Source of the DNA: Ochrobactrum sp. CM-21-5
GTDB taxonomy: Bacteria; Pseudomonadota; Alphaproteobacteria; Rhizobiales; Rhizobiaceae
Assembly (NCBI RefSeq): GCF_014253075.1
Contig: NZ_JACLZJ010000001.1
Location: forward strand, 1 to 64,000
DNA length: 64,000 nucleotides
Reading direction: 5' to 3'
Shown one piece after another: positions 19,712-28,919 of this stretch. The notes below the pieces were generated by a model. That model saw nothing but the letters and a program-made list of their open reading frames with translations, was not told the origin of the DNA and did no database searches. A program made the translations under genes and the position numbers. Each line of letters opens with the position of its first letter. Within the stretch, counting starts at the first letter, position 1.

Positions 19712-20062
19712 TCAGCAGGCGCCGTGGCGGTTTCCATTCGTCTCGATGATGCAGACGGAATTGGGCGTGGGCTGGAGCACACTTTTGCGCACCGTATAAG
19801 CCGATCCCCCTGAATTCGTCTGATCGCCGGCATCGCGCTTGATCGAGCCGGTCATGGTGCGGTCAATACCATCTGGCAGCACAGACTGCGCCGCCACCTT
19901 GTTCGCCTGATCGTTGAGAACCGGCACGATGATCAACGCCAAAGCGACAGCCGCCGAACCGAACAGGAGCACGACGCGCAGAAAACCGCGACCGGCGTTC
20001 GACAACGGAGCGCGTGTGTATTCATTATGATCAGCACTGAAATAATCGTTGTCGAAATTCAT
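19712..20062 (-). CDS. Small single-pass membrane protein of unknown function
   Basis: A 116-residue protein: a hydrophilic N-terminus with FDNDYFSADHNEYTRAP, one membrane segment at about residues 27-48 (VVLLFGSAAVALALIIVPVL), then a Ser/Thr/Asn-rich outer part with the pair CIIETNGNRHGAC at the C-terminus, where two cysteines could form a disulfide. The frame is open 18 codons further upstream, but MNFDNDYF at 20062 is the likelier start. It ends directly against the methyltransferase gene. I do not recognise the family. Confidence 0.65.
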   Translation of the reverse strand: MNFDNDYFSADHNEYTRAPLSNAGRGFLRVVLLFGSAAVALALIIVPVLNDQANKVAAQSVLPDGIDRTMTGSIKRDAGDQTNSGGSAYTVRKSVLQPTPNSVCIIETNGNRHGAC

Positions 20063-20186
20063 GATGCGAAACTCCGGGACACTCGTTTCGGAGAATGCCG
20101 CAACGGAGTGAATCATAGATTAACCCGCATCACGAATCGTAAGAAATTGTCAGTCTTTTCCACCGCCCAATAATGAAAGAAGAAAC

Positions 20187-20603
20187 TTATAGAAGATCTA
20201 TGAGAAACGGGATGAGCGGCTCGTCTGCGGGCGGCATGGGATAGTCGCGCATATCCTTCGGTCGCACCCATTTCAGTGCCTGTCCTTCCAAAGGTCGGGC
20301 GATGCCTTCAAAGCGGCGGCAGACATAGAGCGGCATCAGAAGATGAAAGTCGTCATAAGTGTGACTTGCAAATGTCAGCGGGGCAAGACAGGCGACTTTC
20401 GTCGTGATGTCGATCTCTTCCCGCAGCTCTCGGATCAAGGTTTCTTCCGGCGTTTCGCCGGATTCCACCTTGCCGCCGGGGAACTCCCAAAGCCCCGCCA
20501 ATTGCTTGCCTTCGGGGCGCTGCGCCAGCAGCACCCGTCCATCGGCATCCACCAGGGCACAGGCGGCAACAAGCAGAATCCGGCGGCTCTTCGCTTCACT
20601 CAT
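20187..20603 (-). CDS. mutT: MutT-type 8-oxo-dGTP diphosphatase
   Basis: A 138-residue Nudix hydrolase with the Nudix box GGKVESGETPEETLIRELREEI at about 42-63 written here in family form (G-x5-E-x7-REUxEE). The LWEFPGGK segment in front of it is diagnostic of MutT. It removes 8-oxo-dGTP from the nucleotide pool. Its start overlaps the stop of the upstream GNAT gene by four bases (20600-20603), so the two are translationally coupled. Confidence 0.92.
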   Translation of the reverse strand: MSEAKSRRILLVAACALVDADGRVLLAQRPEGKQLAGLWEFPGGKVESGETPEETLIRELREEIDITTKVACLAPLTFASHTYDDFHLLMPLYVCRRFEGIARPLEGQALKWVRPKDMRDYPMPPADEPLIPFLIDLL

Positions 20604-21355
20604 TTCTCATTGCTCTCCCGATAGGCATAACGATACGCTTCCTGAAAGCCGAAACGTTCATAGAGTGCGAGCCCCGCCACATTATCCGCTTCTATCTGCA
20701 GCCATGCGGTTTTCGCACCGAGCTTCGCCGCCCATTTAAGCGCCGAACCGACAACATCATGGCCAAAGCCGTGACGGCGCGCTTCCGGCAGGGTGCCGAC
20801 ATCGAACAACCCCGCCATCACACCATCCTGGACGCACAATACGTTGGAAACGGCGCGGCCCTCGTTCTCCAGAACGAACATGCCCTTGTTCGGTCGAATG
20901 CCATCCAGAAGCTCCGATATACCGGGCCGCATTTCCTTTGGACGCCCGTGGATCGACAGAGATGCATCGACGAACCGACCAATATCCTTCAAAGGTATCT
21001 GATCAATGGCGCCGGACAGGTCGAGTTTTCCCAGATTGGCCGTCATGACGATTGTTTCGTCCCGACGCTTCCAGCCAAGCCCCTCCAGATAATCTTCGAG
21101 TTCAATGGGCGCCAGCGGAGAAAGCCGGAAACAGGGCACACGGCCATAAGCGCAAAACCGTTGCACGGCCAGTTCGACGCGGGTTGGAATATCCCGCGTA
21201 TCGCCCGGATCGAGCGGATTGATCGAGTTCAGACGCCGGGACGGGTGAGCCGCCGTCATGCGTATCGCCCATGTGCCGTCGTAGTGAACCGACGTGGCTG
21301 GCCAGGCGCGGAAGCCGACGGCTTCGAGCTGGCGGACGATAGCAAGGCTTGGCAT
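20600..21355 (-). CDS. GNAT family N-acetyltransferase
   Basis: A 251-residue protein with a C-terminal acetyltransferase domain: the acetyl-CoA loop EARRHGFGHDVV (near 190) and NVAGLALYERFGFQE (near 230). The N-terminal half (AVGFRAWPA, RPKEMRPGISEL) looks like a degenerate partner domain, as in two-domain GNATs. The substrate is unknown. It lies between argJ (164 bp upstream) and mutT (4-bp overlap) on the minus strand. The start MPSLAIVRQ at 21355 is preferred over the ATG three codons earlier. Confidence 0.85.
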   Translation of the reverse strand: MPSLAIVRQLEAVGFRAWPATSVHYDGTWAIRMTAAHPSRRLNSINPLDPGDTRDIPTRVELAVQRFCAYGRVPCFRLSPLAPIELEDYLEGLGWKRRDETIVMTANLGKLDLSGAIDQIPLKDIGRFVDASLSIHGRPKEMRPGISELLDGIRPNKGMFVLENEGRAVSNVLCVQDGVMAGLFDVGTLPEARRHGFGHDVVGSALKWAAKLGAKTAWLQIEADNVAGLALYERFGFQEAYRYAYRESNEK

Positions 21356-21519
21356 TCTACACACTCTCCAAACGCAGATGAACTTTGTGCTTCAGGCTCA
21401 TCGGAATTTGGCAGGGCGATGAGCCGAATGGCGTACTTCGATAATTGGCGCGGCGCGCACTGCCGACAATGTAGCAAATACCGTTTGCACGCCACCAGCA
21501 CTCGAATACCTTGAACTTG

Positions 21520-22761
21520 TCAGCTGCGATAGTCCCCGTTGATCGCCACATATTCCTTCGTGAGATCGCAGGTCCAGACCGTGGCCTTGCCGCGACCGAT
21601 CCCCAGATCGACGCGAATGCGGATATCCTCACCCTTCATATAAGCCGATGTCGCATCTTCCGAATAATCGGGGTCGCGTTCTCCCTGATAGGCCACCCGG
21701 ATGTCGCCAAACGAAATGGCAAGCCGGTCGCGATCGGCAGGCTCACCCGCCTTGCCGACCGCCATGACCACCCGGCCCCAGTTGGCGTCCTCGCCCGCTA
21801 CCGCCGTTTTCACCAGCGGCGAATTGGCAATGGAAAGGGCAATCTTCTTAGCCGAAGCAGCCGATTTCGCGCCAGTCACCTCGATTTCGATCATCTTGCG
21901 TGCGCCTTCACCGTCACGTACCACCTGCAGGGCCAACGATTTCAGCACGCGCTCCAAGGCTTTCCTGAACTGCGCAAGGCGCTTGTCGGCAGGATCGGTG
22001 ATCATGGGCGCTCCGCGCTCCGCAGCCGTTCCCGTCGCAAACAGCATCAGCGTATCCGAAGTGGAGGTGTCGCTGTCGACCGTCACCGAATTGAAGGTCG
22101 AACCAACGCTCTTCGACAATAGGCTTTGCAGAACATCCGCCTTGATCGGCGCATCGGTCACCACGAAGGAAAGCATGGTCGCCATATCCGGCGCGATCAT
22201 ACCCGCACCCTTGGCGATTCCGTTGATCGTGACAGGCACCTGACCAAGCAGAACCGTCTCGGTCGCGACCTTCGGATAGGTATCGGTGGTCATGATGGCC
22301 TTGGCGGCTTCCGTCCAGAAATCCTCAACCGCATCCTTGTTCATATCGCCGAGCAAATGCGCAAATTTTCCAGCGTCAAGCGGTTCGCCAATCACGCCTG
22401 TCGAAGCAAGAAATACATCCGTCGTCGCGCAGCCGACCGCTCTTGCGGTCGCCTCCGCCGTCGCTTCGGTCGCAGCGCTGCCCTTCTGGCCGGTAAAGGC
22501 ATTTGCATTGCCCGAATTGACCACCACGGCGCGCGCCTTACCATAGGCGAGATTCTTGCGGCAGAAATCAACTGGCGCAGACGGGCAAAGCGAGCGGGTA
22601 AAAACACCCGCGACTTCGGTGGGCCTGTCGAAAACCATCAGCATAACATCCGTTCGCCCTTTATATTTTATACCGGCAGCGACTGTAGCGATACGCACGC
22701 CATGGATGACGGGCATTGCCGGATAATGTTTGGGAGCGAGCGGAGAAACGGACGCAGACAT
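21520..22761 (-). CDS. argJ: Bifunctional ornithine acetyltransferase / N-acetylglutamate synthase ArgJ
   Basis: A 413-residue enzyme of the cyclic arginine pathway. It is made as a precursor that cleaves itself before the nucleophilic threonine, seen here in [16 protein letters not shown] (MATML, near 190). Other family marks are [10 protein letters not shown] (near 98) and [12 protein letters not shown] (near 290). It transfers acetyl from N-acetylornithine to glutamate and can also use acetyl-CoA. The start [11 protein letters not shown] at 22761 fits the family; an ATG 11 codons upstream is in frame. The PPIase gene lies upstream beyond a strong terminator. Confidence 0.96.
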   Translation of the reverse strand: MSASVSPLAPKHYPAMPVIHGVRIATVAAGIKYKGRTDVMLMVFDRPTEVAGVFTRSLCPSAPVDFCRKNLAYGKARAVVVNSGNANAFTGQKGSAATEATAEATARAVGCATTDVFLASTGVIGEPLDAGKFAHLLGDMNKDAVEDFWTEAAKAIMTTDTYPKVATETVLLGQVPVTINGIAKGAGMIAPDMATMLSFVVTDAPIKADVLQSLLSKSVGSTFNSVTVDSDTSTSDTLMLFATGTAAERGAPMITDPADKRLAQFRKALERVLKSLALQVVRDGEGARKMIEIEVTGAKSAASAKKIALSIANSPLVKTAVAGEDANWGRVVMAVGKAGEPADRDRLAISFGDIRVAYQGERDPDYSEDATSAYMKGEDIRIRVDLGIGRGKATVWTCDLTKEYVAINGDYRS

Positions 22762-22920
22762 TTGAGCCTCGAAAGGTATTCGGTTTGATTCCATTGTAGC
22801 GAACCCGAAATCTGCATCGCTCTGGAATAAAGCTGCCAGTGAATTTCGGCTTCAAAGCCACACGAGCGCATTGGAAAGATTTAGCAGGCAAAATCAAGCG
22901 GGAATTGCGCACCAAAACGA

Positions 22921-22948
22921 AAAACGCCCCGGAAGGCCGGGGCGTTTT
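22921..22948. terminator. Rho-independent terminator after the PPIase gene
   Basis: A perfect 12-bp stem (AAAACGCCCCGG / CCGGGGCGTTTT) with the 4-nt loop AAGG, symmetric enough to work on both strands. It lies 16 bp past the PPIase stop codon on the minus strand and insulates argJ. Confidence 0.9.
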
Positions 22949-22964
22949 CATTTAAAATCGAAAC

Positions 22965-23936
22965 TTATTGCTTTGGCTGTTCACCGGCGGGCGCATCACC
23001 CTTCTGGGCTTCTTCCTGCGCGGCTGCAGCTTCCTTCATCGCTTTATCGATGGCAGGATCCTTGTATTCGATCTTCATACCGTCGCGCAGCTTCTTCACC
23101 GTCTCCACATAACGCTCACGCATGATAACTGAGCTGATTTGGTCCTTGACCTGATCAAATGCCGGTGGCTGCTTGGTGCGGCGGTCTTCAAGCTGGATCA
23201 CATGGAAACCGAACTGGCTCTTCACCGGCTCCTTGGTATATTCGCCCGGCTTCAGGGCAAATGCGGCTTTTTCGAATTCCGGCACCATCTGCCCTTCGGT
23301 GAAGTATCCCAGATCACCGCCATTGGCAGCGGTTCCATCCGTCGAGCTTTCCTTGGCCAGATCCTCGAACTTGGAGCCGCCTTCAAGTTTCTTGATGATA
23401 GCGTCGGCTTCTTCCTTGGTCTTCACAAGGATGTGACGCGCACGCACCTCGACCTGAGGCGGCATGGCAGCGATTTCCTTGTCATAACGGGTCCGGATAT
23501 CAGCATCGCCGATCTTGTCTACGATAACGTCCTTGAAATACTCGTTATGAAGAGCCCGCTCGCGCAGGAACTGCATGCGGTCCTTGAATTCGTCCGTCTG
23601 ATCGAGCTTTTCTTTTTCCGCTTCGCCGGCCATCGCCTTGATGTCTATCAGGGCTGCAAGAGCCGCCAGACGGCGTTGCTCGGCAGGAAGACGGGCAAAC
23701 TGCGGGTCGAGATCGCCTGCAGCCTGGTCGACTTCCCCAACGGTGATATCCTTGCCGTTGACGGTTGCAAGAACCTTTGCCGGGTCTTCTGCCGGCGCTG
23801 CTGTTTGCGCTGCGGCTTCAGCGGGCTTTGCTGCATCCTGCGCGAAAGCAGCTGCGCCTGAAACGCCTGCCATCACGACGGAGGCAGTAAGAACGGCGAG
23901 TGCCTTACGATAAGGGGCTTTGAGAATGGCTTTCAT
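22965..23936 (-). CDS. Periplasmic parvulin-type peptidyl-prolyl isomerase
   Basis: A 323-residue exported protein: signal peptide (ALAVLTASVVMAGVSGAAAFA, cleavage probably after AFA), a SurA-like N-terminal helical part and a parvulin (PpiC) domain at about 160-265 with ARHILVKTKEEAD, GGDLGYF and GFHVIQLED. The tail is helical and rich in Ala/Glu/Gln. It assists folding of secreted and outer-membrane proteins. The start MKAILKAPYRK at 23936 is the one that gives a signal peptide, with the purine-rich GGAGAGAATCCC just upstream. The gene is divergent from secA, with which it shares the export theme. Confidence 0.92.
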   Translation of the reverse strand: MKAILKAPYRKALAVLTASVVMAGVSGAAAFAQDAAKPAEAAAQTAAPAEDPAKVLATVNGKDITVGEVDQAAGDLDPQFARLPAEQRRLAALAALIDIKAMAGEAEKEKLDQTDEFKDRMQFLRERALHNEYFKDVIVDKIGDADIRTRYDKEIAAMPPQVEVRARHILVKTKEEADAIIKKLEGGSKFEDLAKESSTDGTAANGGDLGYFTEGQMVPEFEKAAFALKPGEYTKEPVKSQFGFHVIQLEDRRTKQPPAFDQVKDQISSVIMRERYVETVKKLRDGMKIEYKDPAIDKAMKEAAAAQEEAQKGDAPAGEQPKQ

Positions 23937-24244
23937 ATGGGATTCTCTCCTTCGGGACCGCTTACCGGCCCGATGAATGCGGCAGAATTTGGCCCGGCGG
24001 TACCATTGGCCGTTAGAAAGAACAGGTTTTCCGGCCTGTCGAGCAAAGTTGACATCGCCCGAAGCCCCTCTTATCTGTCCTTCGGCTTTACGTCCAGTAA
24101 GCGGCGGGGAGATTTGTGCCTTACGAGCGCCGGAATAGGCCGCTTTTCCGGTGCGCTTTTCTTGCATTTGTTTCAATACGCGTGAATAAAGCATTCGACA
24201 TTGCCGGAAGCGCTTCCGGCTGAACGGACAGGAAAGGACCAGCG
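23937..24244. other. Divergent promoter region of the PPIase gene and secA
   Basis: 308 bp without a gene. It contains the candidate secA promoter at 24049-24077 and an inverted repeat GCCGGAAGCGCTTCCGGC near 24204 that could form a hairpin in the secA leader just before the ribosome site AGGAAAGGA. Confidence 0.5.
24049..24077 (+). promoter_or_regulatory. Candidate sigma-70-type promoter of secA
   Basis: TTGACA, a 17-nt spacer and TATCTG, about 170 bp before the secA start. The -35 is perfect, the -10 is weak, as is common in alphaproteobacteria. Confidence 0.4.
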
Positions 24245-26965
24245 ATGGTCAGCTTTGGCGGCCTTGCCCGCAAGATATTCGGTTCATCCAATGACCGCCG
24301 CGTGAAAATCCTGCGCCAGCGGGCGGACCAGATCACTGCGCTTGAAAAAAATTACGAGGGCCTGACGAACGAAGAGCTTCAGGCCAAGACCGCGGAATTC
24401 CGCGCGGCGCTGGCCGAAGGCAAGACACTCGATTCCCTTTTGCCTGACGCTTTCGCCACGGCGCGCGAAGCTGCAAAGCGTGTGCTCGGCATGCGCCCCT
24501 TCGACGTTCAGCTGATCGGCGGCATGGTTCTGCATGAGCGCGGCATCGCCGAAATGCGCACCGGTGAAGGCAAGACGCTGATGGCGACCCTGCCGGTCTA
24601 CCTCAATGCGCTTTCAGGCAAAGGCGTTCACGTCGTAACGGTGAACGACTACCTCGCCACCCGCGACGCCGAAACGATGGGCCAGCTCTATAATTTCCTC
24701 GGTCTGACGGTCGGCGTCATCAAGCATGGTCTTGACGATGATGAGCGCAAGGCAGCCTATGCCTGCGACATCACCTACGCCACCAACAACGAGCTCGGCT
24801 TCGATTATCTGCGCGATAATATGAAGTATGAGCGCGCCCAGATGGTCCAGCGCCCGCATAATTACGCCATCGTCGATGAAGTCGACTCGATCCTCATCGA
24901 CGAAGCGCGCACGCCGCTCATCATCTCCGGCCCACTCGAAGACCGTTCCGATTTCTATAACCTCATCGACACATTCATTCCGCCGCTTGAGCCGGATGAC
25001 TATGAAGTCGATGAAAAGCAGAAGACCGCCATCTTCACCGAAGTCGGCACCGAAAAGGTCGAACAACTGCTGGAAGCTGCAGGTCATCTCAAGGGCGAGA
25101 GCCTCTACGACATCGAGAATGTCGCGGTGGTGCACCACCTGAACAACGCCCTGCGTGCGCACAAGCTGTTCCAGCGCGACAAGGACTACATTGTCCGCAA
25201 CGACGAAATCGTCATCATCGACGAATTCACCGGTCGCATGATGCCGGGCCGCCGCTATTCGGAAGGCCTGCACCAGGCGCTGGAAGCCAAGGAACATGTG
25301 ACGATCCAGCCGGAAAACCAGACGCTGGCATCGATCACCTTCCAGAATTATTTCCGCATGTACAACAAGCTGTCGGGCATGACCGGAACAGCAGCCACCG
25401 AAGCGGAAGAATTCGGCAATATTTACGGCCTCGAAGTGTTGGAAATCCCAACCAACCTGCCGGTGCAGCGTCTCGATGAAGACGATGAAGTCTACCGCAC
25501 GGTTGAAGAGAAATATCGTGCCATCCTCCGCGACATCCGCGCTTCGCACGAAAAGGGGCAGCCCGTCCTTGTCGGTACGACCTCAATCGAAAAGTCCGAA
25601 CTTCTGGCCGAGCGTCTCCGCAAGGAAGGCATCAAGGACTTTCAGGTTCTCAACGCCCGCTATCACGAGCAGGAAGCCTATATCATCGCACAAGCCGGCG
25701 TCCCGGGCACGGTTACCATCGCCACCAACATGGCTGGTCGCGGCACCGACATCCAGCTCGGCGGCAACCTCGAGATGCGCGTCCGTCGGGAACTTGCGGA
25801 CGTAGAGGAAGGCCCGGAACGCGATGCAAAGATCACGGAAATCAAGGCCGATATTGCAAGTCTGAAGGAAAAGGCGCTGGCTGCTGGCGGACTATACGTT
25901 CTCGCAACCGAACGCCACGAAAGCCGCCGCATCGACAACCAGCTGCGCGGTCGTTCCGGCCGTCAGGGCGATCCGGGCCGCTCGAAGTTCTTCCTGTCGC
26001 TTCAGGACGACCTGATGCGTATCTTTGGTTCCGACCGCATGGACAGCATGCTCCAGAAGCTCGGCCTCAAGGAAGACGAAGCTATCGTTCACCCCTGGAT
26101 CAACAAGGCGCTCGAAAAGGCGCAGAAGAAGGTCGAGGCGCGTAACTTCGAAATCCGCAAGAATCTGCTCAAATACGACGACGTGATGAACGATCAGCGT
26201 AAGGTGATCTTCGAACAGCGTCTGGAAATGATGGACGAGCCAGACCTGACCGAAACGGTCGGTGAAATGCGCCACGAAGTCATCGAAGACATGGTTGCGC
26301 TGCGTATTCCGAAAGATGCTTATGCGGAAAAATGGGATATTGCCGGCCTGAAGGAAGATGTCGTTTCCAAGCTCAATCTCGACCTTCCGGTCGAAGAATG
26401 GGCCAAGGAAGAAGGCATCGCCGAAGAAGAGTTCGAGAACCGCATCAAGGAGGCAGCCGACAAGGCAGCCGCAGACCGTGCCGAACGCTTCGGCCCGCAG
26501 ATCATGACCTATGTCGAAAAATCGGTCATCATGCAGTCGCTCGACAACCTGTGGCGCGAACACCTGGTCAATCTCGACCATCTACGTTCTGTCGTTGGTT
26601 TCCGGGGGTACGCGCAGCGCGATCCGCTGAACGAATACAAAACCGAAGCTTTCGAACTGTTTCAGGCCATGCTTGCGAATCTGCGTGAAGTGGTCATTTC
26701 CCAGCTTATGCGTGTCGAAATCGTCCGCGAGGCTCCGCCGGAACCGGAACTCCCGCCGATGACCGGCCTCCATATCGACGGCACCACCGGCGAGAACGAT
26801 TTCGATGAAGATGCGTGGGCGTTCCATCAGCATGACGAACGCAATGTTCCCGCAGCCCAGCGCGATCCTTCCGATCCCCGCTCCTGGGGCAAGGTGAGCC
26901 GCAATGAAGCCTGCCCTTGCGGCTCCGGCAAGAAATACAAGCACTGCCACGGTGCGTTCGAGTGA
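24245..26965 (+). CDS. secA: Preprotein translocase ATPase SecA
   Basis: A 906-residue SecA, normal length. Motifs in order: [13 protein letters not shown] (Walker A, near 107), [20 protein letters not shown] (near 213), the preprotein cross-linking domain, [14 protein letters not shown] (near 496) and [17 protein letters not shown] (near 560). The C-terminus carries the SEC-C zinc motif [13 protein letters not shown], which binds SecB and phospholipid. It drives post-translational export through SecYEG. The ATG at 24245 follows AGGAAAGGACCAGCG. The gene ends in a strong terminator. Confidence 0.98.
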   Translation: MVSFGGLARKIFGSSNDRRVKILRQRADQITALEKNYEGLTNEELQAKTAEFRAALAEGKTLDSLLPDAFATAREAAKRVLGMRPFDVQLIGGMVLHERGIAEMRTGEGKTLMATLPVYLNALSGKGVHVVTVNDYLATRDAETMGQLYNFLGLTVGVIKHGLDDDERKAAYACDITYATNNELGFDYLRDNMKYERAQMVQRPHNYAIVDEVDSILIDEARTPLIISGPLEDRSDFYNLIDTFIPPLEPDDYEVDEKQKTAIFTEVGTEKVEQLLEAAGHLKGESLYDIENVAVVHHLNNALRAHKLFQRDKDYIVRNDEIVIIDEFTGRMMPGRRYSEGLHQALEAKEHVTIQPENQTLASITFQNYFRMYNKLSGMTGTAATEAEEFGNIYGLEVLEIPTNLPVQRLDEDDEVYRTVEEKYRAILRDIRASHEKGQPVLVGTTSIEKSELLAERLRKEGIKDFQVLNARYHEQEAYIIAQAGVPGTVTIATNMAGRGTDIQLGGNLEMRVRRELADVEEGPERDAKITEIKADIASLKEKALAAGGLYVLATERHESRRIDNQLRGRSGRQGDPGRSKFFLSLQDDLMRIFGSDRMDSMLQKLGLKEDEAIVHPWINKALEKAQKKVEARNFEIRKNLLKYDDVMNDQRKVIFEQRLEMMDEPDLTETVGEMRHEVIEDMVALRIPKDAYAEKWDIAGLKEDVVSKLNLDLPVEEWAKEEGIAEEEFENRIKEAADKAAADRAERFGPQIMTYVEKSVIMQSLDNLWREHLVNLDHLRSVVGFRGYAQRDPLNEYKTEAFELFQAMLANLREVVISQLMRVEIVREAPPEPELPPMTGLHIDGTTGENDFDEDAWAFHQHDERNVPAAQRDPSDPRSWGKVSRNEACPCGSGKKYKHCHGAFE

Positions 26966-26966
26966 T

Positions 26967-27000
26967 AAAAACCCCGGCGCACTCCGCCGGGGTTTTCTTT
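26967..27000 (+). terminator. Rho-independent terminator of secA
   Basis: Stem CCCCGGCG / CGCCGGGG with a short loop, preceded by AAAAA and followed by TTTTCTTTG, directly after the secA stop codon. Confidence 0.92.
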
Positions 27001-27144
27001 GTTTCGCATATACGATTATAGGATCGGAGCAGGATCGGAAATCAGTCTGGCAGACTGATTTCCCCGAAGGTGTCTCCCGCCTTTTCGCGACGTGCAGGGC
27101 TCTTCCACTCGAAGTGCATCCTCATCGCTCCTTGCACCCTCACG

Positions 27145-27275
27145 GTGGACTATATTTTATTTAGAAAGATCGAATATAGTACATATTTAGAAAATACACA
27201 CCATTCCTTGAATTCCTTCATCATACGACCGAATAGACTTTTTCTTTTTCTCTTTATAAAGAACTCCCGATTAAG
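27145..27275. other. AT-rich intergenic block upstream of the flippase gene
   Basis: A stretch of about 130 bp far richer in A and T than the rest of the window, with runs such as TTTTTCTTTTTCTCTTTAT. It includes a short inverted repeat AATAT-AGTAC-ATATT at 27173-27187. There is no gene. It may be a binding region for a silencer of the MucR/H-NS type or the promoter of the envelope cassette. Confidence 0.5.
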
Positions 27276-27312
27276 GTTTTCTGGTCGCAATGGAGTAATT
27301 CCCAAAGCGATT

Positions 27313-27414
27313 AGAGCGCATCCTGAAAAGCGTGAAACGGTTTTCGGGGCAAGATGCGCGTCAAAACAAAAAGTTAGAGCACCGATCCGATTCAAGCAGA
27401 CCGGAACGCTCTGA
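27313..27414. repeat. RIME-like mosaic palindromic repeat
   Basis: Two consecutive imperfect palindromes. The first runs from 27313 to about 27362: GCGCATC pairs with GATGCGC, inside which TGAAAA faces TTTTCG around GCGTGAAACG. The second, about 27374-27414, is bounded by TTAGAGC and GCTCTGA with an inner CGATCCG/CCGGA. This layout and the GCGCAT...GATGCGC core closely resemble the intergenic mosaic elements (RIME) of Rhizobium relatives. It ends five bases before the flippase start codon proposed here. Confidence 0.65.
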
Positions 27415-27419
27415 CGGAA

Positions 27420-28919
27420 ATGTGTACCGGTAAAATCCGGCGAAAAATCAGACGAGCCTCTTTGAAAAGAGTGACGAGAAAACAGGGTTGGCACACAGTG
27501 CGTTTTTCGGCAGCTGAAGCAGCGAGCCGGTTTTTGCCCGGCAGGATCGCTACCGCACTTCGTCCGTTGACGAAGACGCTGGATGCTGTTCTGACCGACG
27601 GTGGACCGCAAGCGAGTGCCCAGCGTTCCTCGCTAGTGGCTTTTTCCGTGCGTGTTGCAAGCGCCGCCATAGCACTTCTGTCTCAAGTCATTCTCGCCCG
27701 CTGGATGGGAGAATTCGAGTATGGCGTCTTCGTTCTTGTCTGGCTGACGATGATTATCATCGGCGACCTTGCCTGTTTCGGCTTGCACACGACGATCATC
27801 CGCTACGTTCCAGAATATATCCAGCGCCAGTTATATGATCCTCTGCGCGGCATTCTGTTCACAGGACGACTGTTTGCTTGGCTTTCGGCCACGGTCATCG
27901 CCCTCCTCGGCGTATTGGTCCTCCGGCTCTTCGGGGAGCACATTGCGGATTACTATCTCGCACCCTTCATACTGGGCTTCATCTGCCTGCCCATGATCGC
28001 GCTTGGTAACATGCTCGACGGCATTGCCCGCTCGCGAACCTGGGTCATGATGGCCCTCACACCTAGCTATATCGTGCGTCCAGTCCTTATTCTTCTGTTC
28101 ATGATCGCTTCACATGCCGCCGGCTTGCCGTCCACGGCGAGCGTGGCGCTGACCGTATCGATTGCCGCAACCTGGATCACCACGGCAGGGCAGTTGCTGA
28201 CTGTCGGGCGCTCTCTCCAAAAAGACATCCCGGCAGGCCCGCGCGATCAGCGTATGGGCGAATGGATGAAAGTTGCCCTGCCGATTTTTCTGGTCGAGGG
28301 TTTCTTCTTTCTGCTGATCAATGTCGATGTTCTGATGGTCGGACGCGCACTCGACCCCGAACATGTGGCGATCTATTTTGCAGCCACCAAAATCATGGCG
28401 TTGGCTCACTTCGTCTATTTTGCGGTGAAAGCCAGTGTAGCCCAGCGTTATTCCGATCTGCTGCACGGCGGCAATCGGACTGAGTTCGCAAGCTTTGCCG
28501 AAGCTTCGGTGCGCTGGACATTCTGGCCAACCCTGTTTCTCGGCATATTCGTGCTGGTGATCGGCTATCCGCTGCTCCGGCTGTTCGGTCCTGCTTTTAC
28601 CGAAGGCTATCCGCTTCTCTTCATTCTGATCGTCGGTGTCGTCGCCCGCGCGAGTGTCGGGCCTGCTGAAAGTCTGCTGAACATGTCCGGCAAGCAGAAT
28701 ATTTGCGCCCTGCTCTACGCCCTGACGCTTGGCGTCAATGTCGCGCTGAATCTGATTCTCATTCCGAAATTCGGCCTTGTCGGCGCAGCCATATCGACTG
28801 CGTTCGCCATGCTGATGGAAGCAGCGCTGCTTTCCACGGCTGTATTTCGATCACTGCACATATCCATGTTCATTTTAATTCCACGAGACCGTACCAAGAC
28901 CTCGGAGGGGACTTTGTAA
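27420..28919 (+). CDS. Polysaccharide/lipid-linked oligosaccharide flippase (Wzx/MATE-like)
   Basis: A protein of up to 499 residues with about 12-14 hydrophobic helices from residue 80 on and the fold pattern of polysaccharide biosynthesis exporters (MVF/Wzx group), including SQVILARWMGEFEYGVFVLVW near the first helices. It probably moves a lipid-linked sugar or polymer across the inner membrane. The N-terminal 75 residues are basic and poorly defined; the true start may be a GTG at 27498, because the ATG at 27420 has no good ribosome site and sits next to the repeat. Its stop overlaps the start of the acyltransferase gene (TAATG), so the two are coupled. Confidence 0.82.
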   Translation: MCTGKIRRKIRRASLKRVTRKQGWHTVRFSAAEAASRFLPGRIATALRPLTKTLDAVLTDGGPQASAQRSSLVAFSVRVASAAIALLSQVILARWMGEFEYGVFVLVWLTMIIIGDLACFGLHTTIIRYVPEYIQRQLYDPLRGILFTGRLFAWLSATVIALLGVLVLRLFGEHIADYYLAPFILGFICLPMIALGNMLDGIARSRTWVMMALTPSYIVRPVLILLFMIASHAAGLPSTASVALTVSIAATWITTAGQLLTVGRSLQKDIPAGPRDQRMGEWMKVALPIFLVEGFFFLLINVDVLMVGRALDPEHVAIYFAATKIMALAHFVYFAVKASVAQRYSDLLHGGNRTEFASFAEASVRWTFWPTLFLGIFVLVIGYPLLRLFGPAFTEGYPLLFILIVGVVARASVGPAESLLNMSGKQNICALLYALTLGVNVALNLILIPKFGLVGAAISTAFAMLMEAALLSTAVFRSLHISMFILIPRDRTKTSEGTL

